A stretch of DNA of 64,000 bases from Mercurialis annua (GCF_937616625.2 NC_065574.1:23353001-23417000), one strand, 5' to 3'; counted from the stretch's first letter, positions 11,625-23,850 are shown. Numbers and translations: made by a program. Notes: a model not told the origin generated them from the letters alone.

Positions 11625-14345
11625 CTATGAGAATAAAGCGTCCAGAACGCTGAATGTACAAAACATTGTGACAATCATCAAATAAAAGAAAAAAAAAAAG
11701 AGAAAAAGTTCAAAACACAATAAACATATAATACAGGCATAACTATCAGAGTCCAAATCCTGCTCTAAGGTCTCCGAGTCTCCGTAACGGCTCCCAGAAA
11801 GCGAGTCACCAGAACGACGCCCAGACTGCTCGCCACCAGAAGACAAAGCGAAGTCTCCACGACTGACCCGGATGTCAGATCCTCGCCTACCACGGGCTCC
11901 ACGCCCACGATCACCAGCACGAAGTCCACCTCCGCCAGGGAACCCAGGAGGGATGTCGCTGTCAGTCGGACCCAGCCCTGCCAGACGTACTTGCTCTTCC
12001 AGATCATCAATGCGCAACTACAGAAGAAACCAGAGAGCAGTCAGGGCTATAGGATTGCATACATGCATACATATAGGATAGAAATATTGCATATTTGTTA
12101 TTACCCTCATCTGTGCAGAAACAGTGCACAAACGATCACGCCAGTAGTAAGCAGCATCGGCCAACTTAGCCATGTCAGACACCGGCACCTGAAAACCAGC
12201 AAAAGATGCTCAGTCTAACAGGGAAAACGAACCCTCCGAACAAAAGAACAGAAAAGGGAAATACTCACGTGGGTACAGTCAGCAGGCGCAAATGAATGCG
12301 TCATATAGCACAGAAGAACAGAGTCCTGGACAGGCCCACGCACGCCACCGTAACGCGTATATCTCTCCGGCATCTGACTTATAGAACCAGAGACTATGTC
12401 ACCAGCACCAACTCGCCTACTAGATGGGACCCGACTAAGAGACCCCGGACCGTCTACCCTAGCACGGATAGAAAGAGACCCACGTCTAGCACCTCCTGAG
12501 AGAATACCAAAGAGAGAACTCAATAAGGCGGAAAAACTCAGAGACAAAAAAAAAACAGAAGAATGACACATACATGTGGCTCTACAGCAGCCTGCTGAAC
12601 ATGAACAATGGGTACTTCATCCAACGGAAGCCTCCCCAGAAGAAGATGCCTCGCGAAATCATCCAGATAGCTCAGCTGAGGAACAGATACCAGATCAGTA
12701 GCGGGATAGCCTCTCAGATCCAGTCGAAGTGCAGGCGATACCACGTCCCTACCACGCAGCATCGACAAAGGAGGTCCAACCGGGACCATACGAACACATG
12801 GGCCACCCCACCAATGGAGAACGCGCTCCCCCAGAAACCAGGACCTACAACTCGGGCCATGCATCAAATAACGCAATCCCGACCTCGCTACAGCACCCTG
12901 TACCCACCGAGGCCAACAAACTCCAGGAGGAGTGTTCTAGGAAGCATCCACCTGCAATCAATAGAACGGTGGTCAGCGCTGCAAAAGATACCCAGAGTAG
13001 TTCAAAAGTAGAGTTCGATACTCATATCAGTCCATGCCGGCTCGTTTAGTCGGCCTCTGCACTCAGCTCCCTGACTCTTCATCAAAGTACGAGAAAAGTC
13101 CCAGAATCTCAACATAGGGTATCCTAACCCCGGAAGAACACCAAAGCCAGTCAGAAGGCCCATATGGATGGCCCAGATCTGAAAGACAGAATAAGACCAT
13201 TTGAGATAACAAAATCAAAAACACGATGCTGTAAAAGCAATAAAACAAACTCACATGTACAGCATGCCACATCCCTGAAAGACGGGATCCTCCACGGACC
13301 ACTCGATCCATGCTGGTGTAAAGATAGGCCAAAGCAGTGGACCCCCAGTCATACAAACTAACCACGTCTAAGTCCTCCAAGGATGGCAACACACAGAGTG
13401 GCAGAGTCGCACCTGAACTATAGAACAGAGTAGACCCCAACAGATAGCAAAGAAAAGCCCTGGCAATGAGATTAACCTCGTCGCTAGTCCGTGGAAAGCT
13501 CTCCTTGTAACGGTCATACAACTCAGGATGCCGAATGTTGCGACCCTTCATCTCCGCAACAAAACCCAACATCTCAAAGATGTACGCATCCCTTTGAGGA
13601 TAGAATCCTAAACCAGTGTCAAAAGGCACAGGCGCACCTCCAAAAGAAATCCCAGTAATCAGCGAAAAGTCTAGAGGAGTCACTGCCAGCTCCCCAACCG
13701 GTAAATGAAAAGTGTGGGTCGTATCCATCCACCGCTCCATCAGTGCACGCAGGGAAACGCTGTCACAGATCCTCGTCGCAGTAAACAGACCACTAGTAAG
13801 ACCGTCGAAACCCGTAGCATCAACCCGGGAACGAACAGCAGCAGGCAAAGCATCGTACCATATTCGCGCATCCACAAAGTTCCCTAATGTACGGAATATG
13901 TCTTGCTCCTAAAAGCACAAAATATCGAAAAGCATCGTACCATTAGGAGTCGCGTGCCACAGAGGCACTGGCGCCATTGTCACGGAGCCAGTGTTACTGG
14001 CGGTGCCGCCAGCTTATCCTGGAGACACCGCCAGTATATAGTGGCGGCGGCACCACCGCCACTTTCCCCCTCTCCGGGACAAATTTTTGGGGGACCGGGC
14101 CCACTTTCGATGAAGTTTTGACAATATTACGGACATAATTCAAACATACAAACAACAAAAGGTCTGTTTACAAGCCAAAAACGATAAAAAAAAAAACACA
14201 CCTCGCGATGAGCCTTGGCACACAAGTGCCCCTCCAGATGCAACAAGAACGGAATCTCTTCATCCGCCTCCAGTAGAGCAGAATGCCGGTCAGCCTGGCA
14301 GTCAAGATCAATGCACGGTTCCCTAAAAGTCCAGGGTGGTGCCAT
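11625..14345 (-). pseudogene. Seven-exon plant mobile domain (PMD) gene, antisense within the LTR element
   Basis: On the minus strand the exons read 14345-14202 (start MAPPWTFREPCIDLDCQ), 13908-13255, from 13178 to a TGA near 13012, 12951-12574, 12495-12269, 12188-12105 and 12017 to about 11625. Most joins have GT-AG ends and keep phase. Exon 2 carries typical PMD (aminotransferase-like) sequence, e.g. TFHLPVGELAVTPLDFSLIT, then NLIARAFLCYLLGSTLF and SMDRVVRGGSRLSGMW. Exon 4 continues with GPSCRSWFLGER. Exon 6 to 7 gives a short helical LRIDDLEEQVRLAGLG and then a Gly/Arg-rich tail. Damage: the TGA that ends exon 3 and a TAG five codons into exon 4. PMD proteins (MAIN/MAIL type) act in the nucleus in transposon silencing, and related frames occur in MULE and gypsy transposons. 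Its introns are invisible to the sense transcript, which explains why retrotransposition kept them. Confidence 0.8.
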
Positions 14346-14614
14346 AGCTCAAATGCTCAAATTCAGAGAACAAGGAAGGAAGAAAAAGAATGCAAAATGA
14401 GAAATAAGTGGATGGCTCTCTTAAAAGGCTCAAGCCGCTAAAAGACGAAAAATCACATCATTTGTGGATATGACAGAAAGATGCCTCTAAAGATGCAAGG
14501 TCAGAAAACATAACAGCCAAAAATATACAGACACCCTAGAGGAGGAACAGCCAAGAATGACGGACAACCCTGAAAACAGACGGATAAAAATACAGACAAA
14601 GCAAACCCTGAGAA

Positions 14615-14950
14615 TCAGAACAAGACCCAGAGCCTTCAGACAAAGTCCAAGAGCCTTCAGACAAGACCCCGAGCCTTCAGACAAGACCCACAGCCTTCAG
14701 ACAAGACCCGAATCCTTCAGAGCAAGACCCAGAGCGTTCAGACAGGACCCAGAGCCTTCAGACAAGAGTCCCAGAGCCTTCAGATAAGACCCGGAGCCTT
14801 CAGACAAGACCCTGAGCCTTCAGACAAGACCCAAAGCCTTCAAAAAAAGTTCCGGAGCCTTCAGAGTAAGACCCAAAGCCTTCAGACAGGACCTAGAGCC
14901 TTCAGACAAAGTCCCGGAGCCTTCAGAGTAAGACCCAGAGCCTTTAGACA
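14615..14950 (+). repeat. Tandem array, about 20-bp unit, near the 3' end of the element
   Basis: Roughly 16 copies of GAGCCTTCAGACAAGACCCA with point changes. It sits upstream of the PMD start codon on the antisense strand and in the 3' untranslated part of the LTR element. Confidence 0.9.
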
Positions 14951-14959
14951 AGAGTCAGA

Positions 14960-15200
14960 CTCCCCAGATGGTATGAAGACACCATAAATGGCAGAAAGAC
15001 GCTAAAACACGGTAGAGAAACACCGAAGTATGGTATAAAGACACCATAAATGGCAGAAAGACGCTAAAACACGGTAGAGAAACACTGAAGTATGGTATAA
15101 AGACACCATAAATGGCAGAAAGACGCCAAAGCCTGATGAAAAACGTCATCATACGGTAGAAAGACACTGAACCCTGGTAGAAAGACACCAGCATCCGTTA
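14960..15200 (+). repeat. Tandem array, 21-bp unit in 63-bp higher-order blocks
   Basis: Units such as GGTATAAAGACACCATAAAT, GGCAGAAAGACGCTAAAACA and GGTAGAGAAACACCGAAGTA repeat in a fixed three-unit order. The same family of units occurs in reverse at 63085-63440 in the second copy. Confidence 0.9.
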
Positions 15201-15614
15201 AGCGTGGAATAATTAACGGAATCCATACACCTATGCAATATAGGTGGCCTTTGTGATGGCCAAGGGATCCTGTCTGTCTATAAGAAAACCTCGGACAGGA
15301 CAATTACCAAGGTTCAAGCCATCGAACCACTCTGGGGACGGCCAAGATTTTATAGCTCCATTCCACGGAGCACGCACTCAGACAGCCCGGGCACAACGAC
15401 AGCTGAGAAAACCACTCCCAGCCATATGCAGAGTAGGCCAGAACCAGAGGTGCGTCAGGCCATAGTCATGCACCACGGCGGGTAATGCTCAGACTAGGGC
15501 ATTACCACACCACCAGGCGAGCGAGAGCCTCCGACGGTGGGCAGTATCCTTGTCACTCGTCTAACAACAAGTCTCTTCTTTAACAAAAATTGACCTACTT
15601 CGTCAATTCTCGTT

Positions 15615-15628
15615 AAAGGGGGGGAAAA
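15615..15628 (+). promoter_or_regulatory. Polypurine tract of the PMD-bearing element
   Basis: AAAGGGGGGGAAAA lies one base before the 3' LTR start (TGTAGACAC at 15630). It is the expected plus-strand primer for reverse transcription. The equivalent place in the inverted copy is degraded to AAAGAGGCGGCAC. Confidence 0.85.
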
Positions 15629-15629
15629 C

Positions 15630-18014
15630 TGTAGACACATATTTTTCGGACAGGTAAAAAGTGATAAGGAATTGAAGCGTCCGATGATGATTTCTAGAGA
15701 AATATGTCCGGGTGACGAGCTTTTGATTTGCTTGCTGGAGTATAAGCATGCGTAATCTGTGCACAGTTGTAAACTTGGAGGATTAAGACGTAATTTGGCG
15801 TGAATAGCCCATAAAAATCTAAAGAGATTGTAATCTAAGTCTAGAAATTGGACTAATTGCCATATCTTAGAAGTTTATGGGCCAATTTGCAAGTTTGACG
15901 GACTGGAATTGACCCTGACAAAACCCATAGGACCTTAGTAGCCTTTTTTGATAGTTTTAGGCACCAAAATAGACTTTTAGAATCTTTTTACTTAGCCACC
16001 AAGTGTAAATACGAATTAAATAAATAAAATCCTAATTAAATAATTAAAACCTAATCCTAAATGCATCTAGACTTATCAGTTAACACTTCTTCCACCCTTA
16101 ACCAAACTCTAGCTAGGACGAACCTGTAAATACACATAAGCTAACCCTAGACCTAATTAACCAATATAAATACAGCCTTAAGCCAGCCTGGCAAAGGGAG
16201 GCACATAAACCCTAAAATTTACCAGTAGAATTCATCCACCTCACACACACACACACACAAAATCCAGTCTTGAAAACACTGAACACGTGTTGATTCTCTA
16301 AGAACGCGAGCACTGCACAGATCCGAAGCTGGATTCCGCATCCACTTTACCAGAAAACGAGCCAAGGACTCGGAACAGTATTTCTGAGGACCCTCTATAT
16401 TGTTATTTTGATTTTGCCATATTTTGCATGTATAATTGTCATAATTGATGTATTTGTGAACATTAGGATGCATGTTTAGCTTAAGATTGCTTATTTGCCA
16501 TAAAATAGCCTTAATCAATTAATTCGATGCTTTCGATAATCACCATAAAATTCGATGAAAAAGCATGTTAATCACTGTAATTAGTTGTTTTTAATGCTCA
16601 TAATCAGAAAACAATAGATTAAGTACCTTAGAATCGATGTTTCTAGGTGTTTTTAAATGATTTTTGATATGAACAAACCCTAGAAATAGTTGCTGCCCAG
16701 AAAAATAAATTCGAGTAGATGAGCTTAAAACACTTTGATTATGTGTTTTTTGGATTTCTTGTTCGATTTTATGCGGTTTTGACTACTTTTGCATTAAAGC
16801 GGAGCTAAAACGAGTGAGAACGAAGCGAAATAAAAAACCCAGAACTGCTGTCGACGAACCGCCGCCGCCGCTGCTGTGACCAACGGCGCCGCCACAACGA
16901 ACCGACGGCGCCGCCGCCTTAAACTGCCGGCGCCGGCACTCCAAGTTGGCGCCGTGCTTCTCCTTTCCCAGACTCCCAGACTTGCTTCCCAGATCTTCCA
17001 GACTTCGATCCAAACTTCCAAGCGCGTTTTTGGGTTCATCCGGACTCCGAATTAGGCTCAGTTTGATTCCAGAAATATTGTTTTAGTTGTAGGACCTGTT
17101 TGTAATAGTAAATGGGCTTAACCCGATGTTTTTAGGGCCTCGAAGCCCGCTATTGTAATCTGCCCAGCCAACCAAACTCGGAATCGACTCCGGATCAAAC
17201 CAGTAGAACCAGATCAACGAGACGCAAAACTCTCGTGATCTGACCAGACCGATGGTCAAAACCCGCGCGAGTGCCAGGCACTGAAAGTCAACGAGGTTTA
17301 AAAGTATCTTTAACCTTGTATGTATATCCAACTGCCCCTGAGCATGCTGATACTGTTTACTACTTTCCAAAGGCATCCAAATCCAATAATTAACCTGTTA
17401 AAGGACTAATCACTCAAAATTGGCCCATTAATGCAAATCCATCCCATCACTTAGACATCGTAGTACTAACATGAAAAAGTAGTAACGGTTGTATAGGTTT
17501 TTCAAGATAACCTAATAAAATCAATCAATCACACTTATACATTAGGTTTTAGGCTTTGTGCATGTAAAATATCCAGACCAACCAGACTTATGCTACTTGT
17601 TAGAAACCTCTAAGGTTAGATGTATGTTTAGGAGTACCTGCTACTTGCCTCAAATGCCAGTCCAGATCGAGTCATATGCGCGTCAAACCTGTTTACTGCT
17701 TTCATCACTGTTTATTTACAGCTTTCATATCCTGTGGACTGCATATACTGTTGAGATGAGATATAAAACGAATATGTCCAGAAAATAAAGCCGGTAACAG
17801 ATAAGCCAAGCACATGAGACTCGGGGAGGTCCACGAACCCTTGTCTTTGGTCCGATGCACAATAGTCTTACCAGAGGCGAGTAAGGCTATCCAGTCGGTT
17901 AAAAGGCATTTCCTAGTTGAACTAGGTGGCGACTCCATTTTTCAAACCATTTCCAGATCGAGAAGTCAGCCATAAGCCTTGGGCGAGCGTCCCCCGAACA
18001 TCGCTCCGCTCATA
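15630..18014 (+). repeat. 3' LTR of the PMD-bearing element
   Basis: The LTR is 2385 bp and pairs with 4510-6966. The length difference comes from small indels; for example, a block near 6040-6080 is missing from the matching place near 17165. It ends CTCATA and is followed by the TSD GATAT. TATA box at 16165-16172; GC-rich palindromic patch at 16855-16960. Confidence 0.9.
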
Positions 18015-19779
18015 GATATGTATATCTTTTTGTAGGCTACATCAGACGTTGTTTTGTTCCACGGAGCAAGTTGCCAGTGATGTGACCTAGATACACTGGT
18101 ATATATTTGTATATCGCCGGGTTAGTAAGTACGTGGTACGAAAGTGATATGCCCTTATGTATTCTATCGACCAAACTAGTGTATATATGTATATTTGTTT
18201 GTATACTTTCTTTCGTTTATGTGGTCACTATATGTTTGTTGGTTTGCGAAAAAGATATGGTGGTTTTAGGCTTGCTACGGGTTTCGGAGCTACCACTCCC
18301 ATTCCCTAGTGCCGATCGCGATTCAAAAATCGAGTTGTGACAGTTTGGATGTGGCTGTCAATAGGCCTGATACTCAACATGTGTAATACTCTGTAAGTTT
18401 GACGTTGCCAAAGTAGGCAATCAGTCTCTTTTCGATAACAAGAGCTATTAGTATAAAGATTATCGAAGATAGAAATTAACACAAGACTCGAGTAGGTCGG
18501 TTTTGAGAATTCTAATACGGAAAGTTTGGTATTAGAACTTAGTTAAAAGAATGAAATTGGGACTAAAGAAAACAGTAAGAAAAGTTACTAATATAGAGTT
18601 TAAGTCCCAAATTTGTAAATAAAAAATCAATTCTCGGGAATTGCAAATAAAAGATTATCGACGGAAAATAATAATAATTATATATTATTATTATTTATTT
18701 GGGTATAAATAATACGTATGTATTTGAGTTGAAGTGAATAATTAACCGTTTTATTAGAAATGAAAGTTATAAAGAGAAATGGTAGAGATTAAAGAAATGA
18801 AGCACTAAAGGGAACAATTAGCCTGGCCATATAAGAAAATTCATATGATCAAGAACAAGAAAGCATCAAATAAAAAAATAGAAGAGAAAGTTGGCGATCA
18901 TAAGGGTTTGTTCGTTCGGCATCCGAATCGCGTGATTTTTGTTCCGTTCTCTTCAGAAACTCGATCTCATCATCTCCAAGCTTCATATAAAGGTAAGAGT
19001 GAGTTTTTGGCTGGGGTTTTTAAGGGTTTATTGTTTGTTTTGATGTTGTGACGTTGCGATTGAATCGAACTTGCCTAAAGAATGTTGTTATAGTCGTTTT
19101 TGGTAGTTTTAGAGATGGGTTTTGTGTGATATTGGTTTAGAAGCATGTCGAAATGAGTTCAGAAGTTTGAAAATGGTGAAAAACGTGGGATAGGGGCTGA
19201 TTATGTTGTTTCACGGTGTGAGACTATGCCTCCAGACGTGAGACAATGTCTCGCGACGCGGGGTCTGGTCTCGCGACGCGAGACAGGCTCTCCCAACGCG
19301 AGACAGGCTCTCACAACGTGAGACCATGTCTCACGCTGTGAGAGAGCTTGGCATAATGTGCCCAGCCATCGAGGACCCCCATCGTGCCAAAGTCCTACAC
19401 GATGTACCCCAACACGATAGCATTTCGTAGACTCCCAAAACGTGAAATGTGATCGTTGAACTTAACATTTTGAGTTAGATTTTCGAAGTAAGTACATAAA
19501 AGCTTAATCGATTAGTTTAATACCACGAATGATATTAACCAAATGTAAAAGTGTGATTGAAGATTATCAAATTTACTAACCATATTAGGATCGAATTGGG
19601 ACAATCTAAGTTCATAACTTAGGGTTTTGCTTAGGAATGCGAAGTTCACGTTTATATACTAAGCGTGTATTTGATTTAAATATGTGATAGAAATATCGAC
19701 AAGCTACGAGATCGACGGCCTGGAATAGTAGGGTTGGATCATCATATCGGTAGTGTAGTAGATTGGATAGCGGTCCATG

Positions 19780-20120
19780 CACTACTAGGAAACTGTGTTT
19801 TAGCGACGGATCCAAAATCTGTCTCTAACTACTATTTCCCGACGGATTTTGGCGATGGATCATAAGTCCGTCGCCAAAACAGGGGAAAATTTGGCGGGCT
19901 TTCACCCACCAAATTTTCCGACAGAATACTTACAATTTAGCGACGGACCGTGAAGTCCGTCGCTAAATGTAGCGACGGAAATTAAAATCCGTCGCCAAAT
20001 AGCGACAGATTTTAATTTCCGTCGTTGCGCTAACCGATTAATGAAAACGCTGCGTTTCATTAATCGGTTGCCGACGGAAATTTCATTTTAGCGACGGATA
20101 AGTAATCCGTCGCTAAAATG
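19780..20120. repeat. CACTA 5' terminal and subterminal repeats, copy 1
   Basis: The TIR is followed by many direct and inverted copies of GCGACGGA, e.g. near 19803, 19940, 19975, 20000, 20090 and 20105. In En/Spm such motifs bind the accessory TnpA protein. The same block recurs at 23506-23850. Confidence 0.85.
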
Positions 20121-21393
20121 AAACAATTTATGCGCGCTTCTTCATTTCCTGCTTCCAATTTATTTTAATCTCAGCCCTTTTCTTCTCTTTTTCATTTTCT
20201 GCCTCCGCTGCCATTTCTCCACCGCTGCCCTTTTCTTCTCTTCTTCATTTCTGCCATTTCTCCACCGCCGCTTCTCCTCTCCTCTGCTGCCGTCAAGACG
20301 GATCCCCTCATCTTCTCTGCCCACCATGCCGTCGTCAAGCTTCCTGCTGCCCACCACGCCGTCTGTTGCCCACCGCGCCGCTGCCTACGTCTCAGGTAAG
20401 TGCATCAATTTAGGTTTTGTTTACTAAATTAGGTTTTATGTAAATTAGGTTTTTTTTTGTTTACTAATTTTTTTTTAAAATGGCAGTGTAAAACTGCCTC
20501 GCCATTTTCTGTCCGCCGGCCGCTGTTTGCTTCCGCCCTCCACTGTCGCCACCTATCAAAAACATGTTAGTAATTTATTAATTATTTAATTAATTAAATA
20601 TAAGTTAATTATAATTGTTAATTAGGTTATAATTGTTAATTAGGTTAATTCAAGTTAGGTAAACTTAAATTAGTTTATTTTTAAATTTGTATTAATTGTT
20701 AATTAGATTAGAATTTATTTGTTATAATTTGAATTTTTTAGATTATTTAGAGTTTTGAGTTTAGGAATATTTTGTTGAATTTAAAATATGTTTAAATTAT
20801 GTTAGATTTCAATAATTATAAAAATTTGGTTAGATTTTAATTAATAGAATTAGGTTAGATTTTAGTTTATTGCTTATTATAATAATTAAATGGAAATTGT
20901 TATAATAAATATAATTTAGGTTAGTTATTTTTTTAAAGTATATATAACTTAGTAAGAAATACGTTTTTTATAGATTATAGTAAGCAATTATAGTTAATTA
21001 TTATTATAATGTAAAATTAATTTTTTGGGTTGTTGAAATTGTGTGTTGGATATTTTTGGAAAAAATTAGTTTGCTTGCACGCTTTCTCTGAAAATAGGTG
21101 ATGCTCATTTTTAGGCGAAATGTTGCCGAATTTTTGTTAAAAAATATAATAACCATATATTTACTTAAATATTGAAAAGGGAAATTTTTTAGTATTCTAA
21201 TAAAAATGATTTGAATATATTACTGTAGTTTTGTGTCCCGTTTGGCGGTTGTTGATAGTCGATCTTATACCTTCTACTTCCCTTTTTTGTTGCGGTTCTG
21301 CTCTACAACAAGTAAGTATCGTTGTTTACTTTTTTTTGAAATTTCTTTAATTATAATAGATTGAATAAACTTAAATAAAATACAAAAAAAAGA

Positions 21394-21484
21394 TGTGTTT
21401 TTCGCTCCTCCAGAGGTGGAGGACGAAGAAGAAGTGCCGTCAATATAAGACGAAGAAGATATACTTGAAGACGATGACGATTAG
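21394..21484 (+). pseudogene. Acidic terminal exon, likely remnant of the main CACTA transposase C-terminus, copy 1
   Basis: A short frame ends in a run of Glu and Asp residues and a TAG, followed by an AT-rich spacer before the accessory gene. Main transposases of plant CACTA elements often end in such an acidic tail. In copy 1 the frame is broken by a TAA (ATATAAGAC). Copy 2 is intact at 25124-25215. Confidence 0.35.
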
Positions 21485-21788
21485 TAGGTAAATTTTGTAT
21501 TAGGTAGTTATATCTCAGATGTTTATTCAAAAACTTATTTTGTTTTATGATTTATATGTATATGTATATCTGTTATGTGTTTAATATTGATTTATTTGCA
21601 GATATGCGAGGGAGGAGTGCCAGTGGGACAGGCCGGACTCGGCCCCCCACACTAGCTGTTGTTGAGGAGGAGGACGACCTGGCAGCTCCTCCAGAGGTGG
21701 CTGAGGCGCAAGAGGGTGTGGAGCCAGCTCCAGCACCTCGTAGACCTCGAGCTCGGCGCTAGCCTGTTGAGGGGGAAGTCTTGGATGC

Positions 21789-22814
21789 TGTTGGCCTTTA
21801 TCCAATTGAATATCTCCTTGATTTTGATAATGACAATCAACACAAAGTATTCTAACCTTTTTATTAAGTGTGCAGAGACATTATAGAACACTTGGAATGA
21901 TTATATCACCCCTCTAGCAAAAAGTCAAGTTTTGGAATTTTAGACTTCCAGACAAAGTTGGCGAGTGCCAACTTATGTTCGCGGGTGAGAACTATAGTTG
22001 GCCACTGCTAACTCTAGTTCGCGGGTGCCAACTTTTCCAGACAGCAACTCACTGGGATGTCTCGCGGGTGCCAACCTTTGTAATGGAAGGAGCGAACCGA
22101 CTCCCGAGCGCGAAGCATAGAGTTCGCGGGTGCGAAGTATGGATGAGAACAAGACAACAATAACGGTCATATCTTGTACCAATAAAGAGATGACACCTAA
22201 GCAAAAAGAGCCGTTGGGCCATTTCCAAAATCATAGTTCGCGACCGCGAACTATAGTTGGCGACCACGAACTCATCAGCATTTCACTTTATTGGGAATGC
22301 TGCTTTTGTTGCTCCTTGGGTCACACAAAAGGAGTAACGGGAAGATTGTTTTGAGGGCTATAAATATCATACCTCTTTGTATGTATGAAGGTTAACAACT
22401 TAAGCATTCAAACCCTCAAAACAAACTTCAACTACTTATGTGAAAAACCTTTCAAAACTAGTTGGTTGTGAGTTATCCCGTGAAACTCAATTGTTGTAGT
22501 TTGTTTGGTTTCTAGATTTGCCTTAGTGAAAATCTAGAGTTGTTGTTGGTTTTGTTAGTTTTGCCCTTAGGGAAAAACTAAGCATTTGTATTGGTTTGGG
22601 TTTAGCCTTGGAAAACCTAAGTTGGGAGTGAACTTGTCAAAACTCCAAGTTTAGTAGAAACCTCTAGTTTGAGGGAAGTGGATGTAGGTGAATGTGTTAA
22701 TCACCGAACCACTATAAAATCTTGTGTCTACTTCTCTACCCTTCTCTAAACATAGTTTCCAATCGTTTTAATCCGCAAAGTTTTTAATTAGCAACTATTC
22801 AACCCCCCCCCTTC
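21789..22814 (+). repeat. Truncated Copia 5' LTR in duplication copy 1
   Basis: It begins TGTTGGCC after GGATGC, exactly like the intact LTRs at 25520 and 30006. It is cut about 20 bases before the LTR end by the duplication junction. It has no element body of its own and exists only because the duplicated unit ended there. The palindrome ATAGTTCGCG-AC-CGCGAACTAT lies at 22233-22254. Confidence 0.88.
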
Positions 22815-23505
22815 TAGTCGTTTTTGGTAGTTTTAGAGATGGGTTTTGTGTGATATTGGTTTAGAAGCATGTCGAAATGAGTTCAGAAGTTTGAAAATGG
22901 TGAAAAACATGGGATAGGGGCTGATTATGTTGTTTCACGGTGTGAGACTATGTCTCCAGACGTGAGACAATGTCTCGTGACGCGGGGCCTGGTCTCGCGA
23001 CGCGAGACAGGCTCTCACAACGCGAGACAGGCTCTCACAACATGAGACCATGTCTCACGCTGTGAGAGAGCTTGGCATAATGTGCCCAGCCATCGAGGAC
23101 CCCCATACGTCGTGCCAAAGTCCTACACGACGTACCCCAACACGATAGCATTTCGTAGACTCCCAAAACGTGAAATGTGATCGTTGAACTTAACATTTTG
23201 AGTTAGGTTTTCGAAGTAAGTACATAAAAGCTTAATCGATTATTTTAACCACGAATGATATCAACCAAATGTAAAAGTGTGATTGAAGATTATCGAATTT
23301 ACTAACCATATTAGGATCGAATTGGGACAATCTAAGCTCATAACTTAGGGTTTTGCTTAGGAATGCGAAGTTCACGTTTATATACTAAGCGTGTATTTGA
23401 TTTAAATATGTGATAGAAATATCGACAAGCTACGAGATCGACGGCTTGGAATAGTAGGGTTGGATCATCATATCGGTAGTGTAGTAGATTGGATAGCGGT
23501 CCATG

Positions 23506-23850
23506 CACTACTAGGAAACTGTGTTTTAGCGACGGATCCAAAATCTGTCTCTAACTACTATTTCCCGACGGATTTTGGCGATGGATCATAAGTCCGTCGC
23601 CAAAACAGGGGAAAATTTGGCGGGCTTTCACCCACCAAATTTCCCGACAGTATACTTACAATTTAGCGACGGACCGTGAAGTCCGTCGCTAAATGTAGCG
23701 ACGGAAATTAAAATCCGTCGCCAAATAGCGACAGATTTTAATTTCCGTCGTTGCGCTAACCGATTAATGAAAACGCTGCGTTTCATTAATCGTTTGCCGA
23801 CGGAAATTTCATTTTAGCGACGGATGAGTGATCCGTCGCTAAAATGAAAC
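23506..23850. repeat. CACTA 5' terminal and subterminal repeats, copy 2
   Basis: Second CACTACTAGGAAAC end, preceded by the same LTR bases and ATG as copy 1. GCGACGGA-type repeats match 19780-20120. This is the end that belongs with the rest of the element to the right. Confidence 0.88.

Larger units (their letters stand above)
4510..18014 (+). mobile_element. Complete non-autonomous LTR retrotransposon carrying an antisense PMD gene
   Basis: Two LTRs (4510-6966 and 15630-18014) flank an 8.66-kb interior. A 5-bp TSD GATAT lies at 4505-4509 and 18015-18019. The PBS is at 6967-6985 and the PPT at 15615-15628. The interior lacks any gag, protease, RT, RNase H or integrase frame. Instead it holds several tandem arrays and a multi-exon PMD gene on the opposite strand. 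A very short open stretch at 8104-8179 (MSSDHSNIPENG) might be a gag N-terminus relic, but this is weak. It therefore fits the large non-autonomous LTR class (LARD-like) and must depend on another element's proteins. The long LTRs, the tRNA-Arg-like PBS and the repeats before the 3' LTR recall Ogre-type gypsy elements, but no coding domain is left to prove lineage. It is inserted in a gypsy 3' LTR. A second copy lies inverted at 60182-64000. Confidence 0.9.
2742..18342 (+). mobile_element. 3' LTR of the left Ty3/gypsy element, split by a nested element
   Basis: The LTR starts with TGTAATACCCC after a PPT and ends with GTGACA. Its two parts are 2742-4509 and 18020-18342, about 2.09 kb once the insert and one TSD copy are removed. 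It carries modules also seen in the other gypsy LTRs here: the GAGGGAACAAGCTACCTATT block (about 3853), repeated GGTCGAACTATCTCGGG motifs (3970-4140), and the terminal TACGGGTTTCGGAGCTACCA block (about 18278). A GC-rich patch at 3540-3680 holds palindromes such as CGTGCTG/CAGCACG (3561-3579). It is about 400 bp shorter than the LTRs of the next element, so it is a related subfamily rather than the same copy. Confidence 0.75.
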
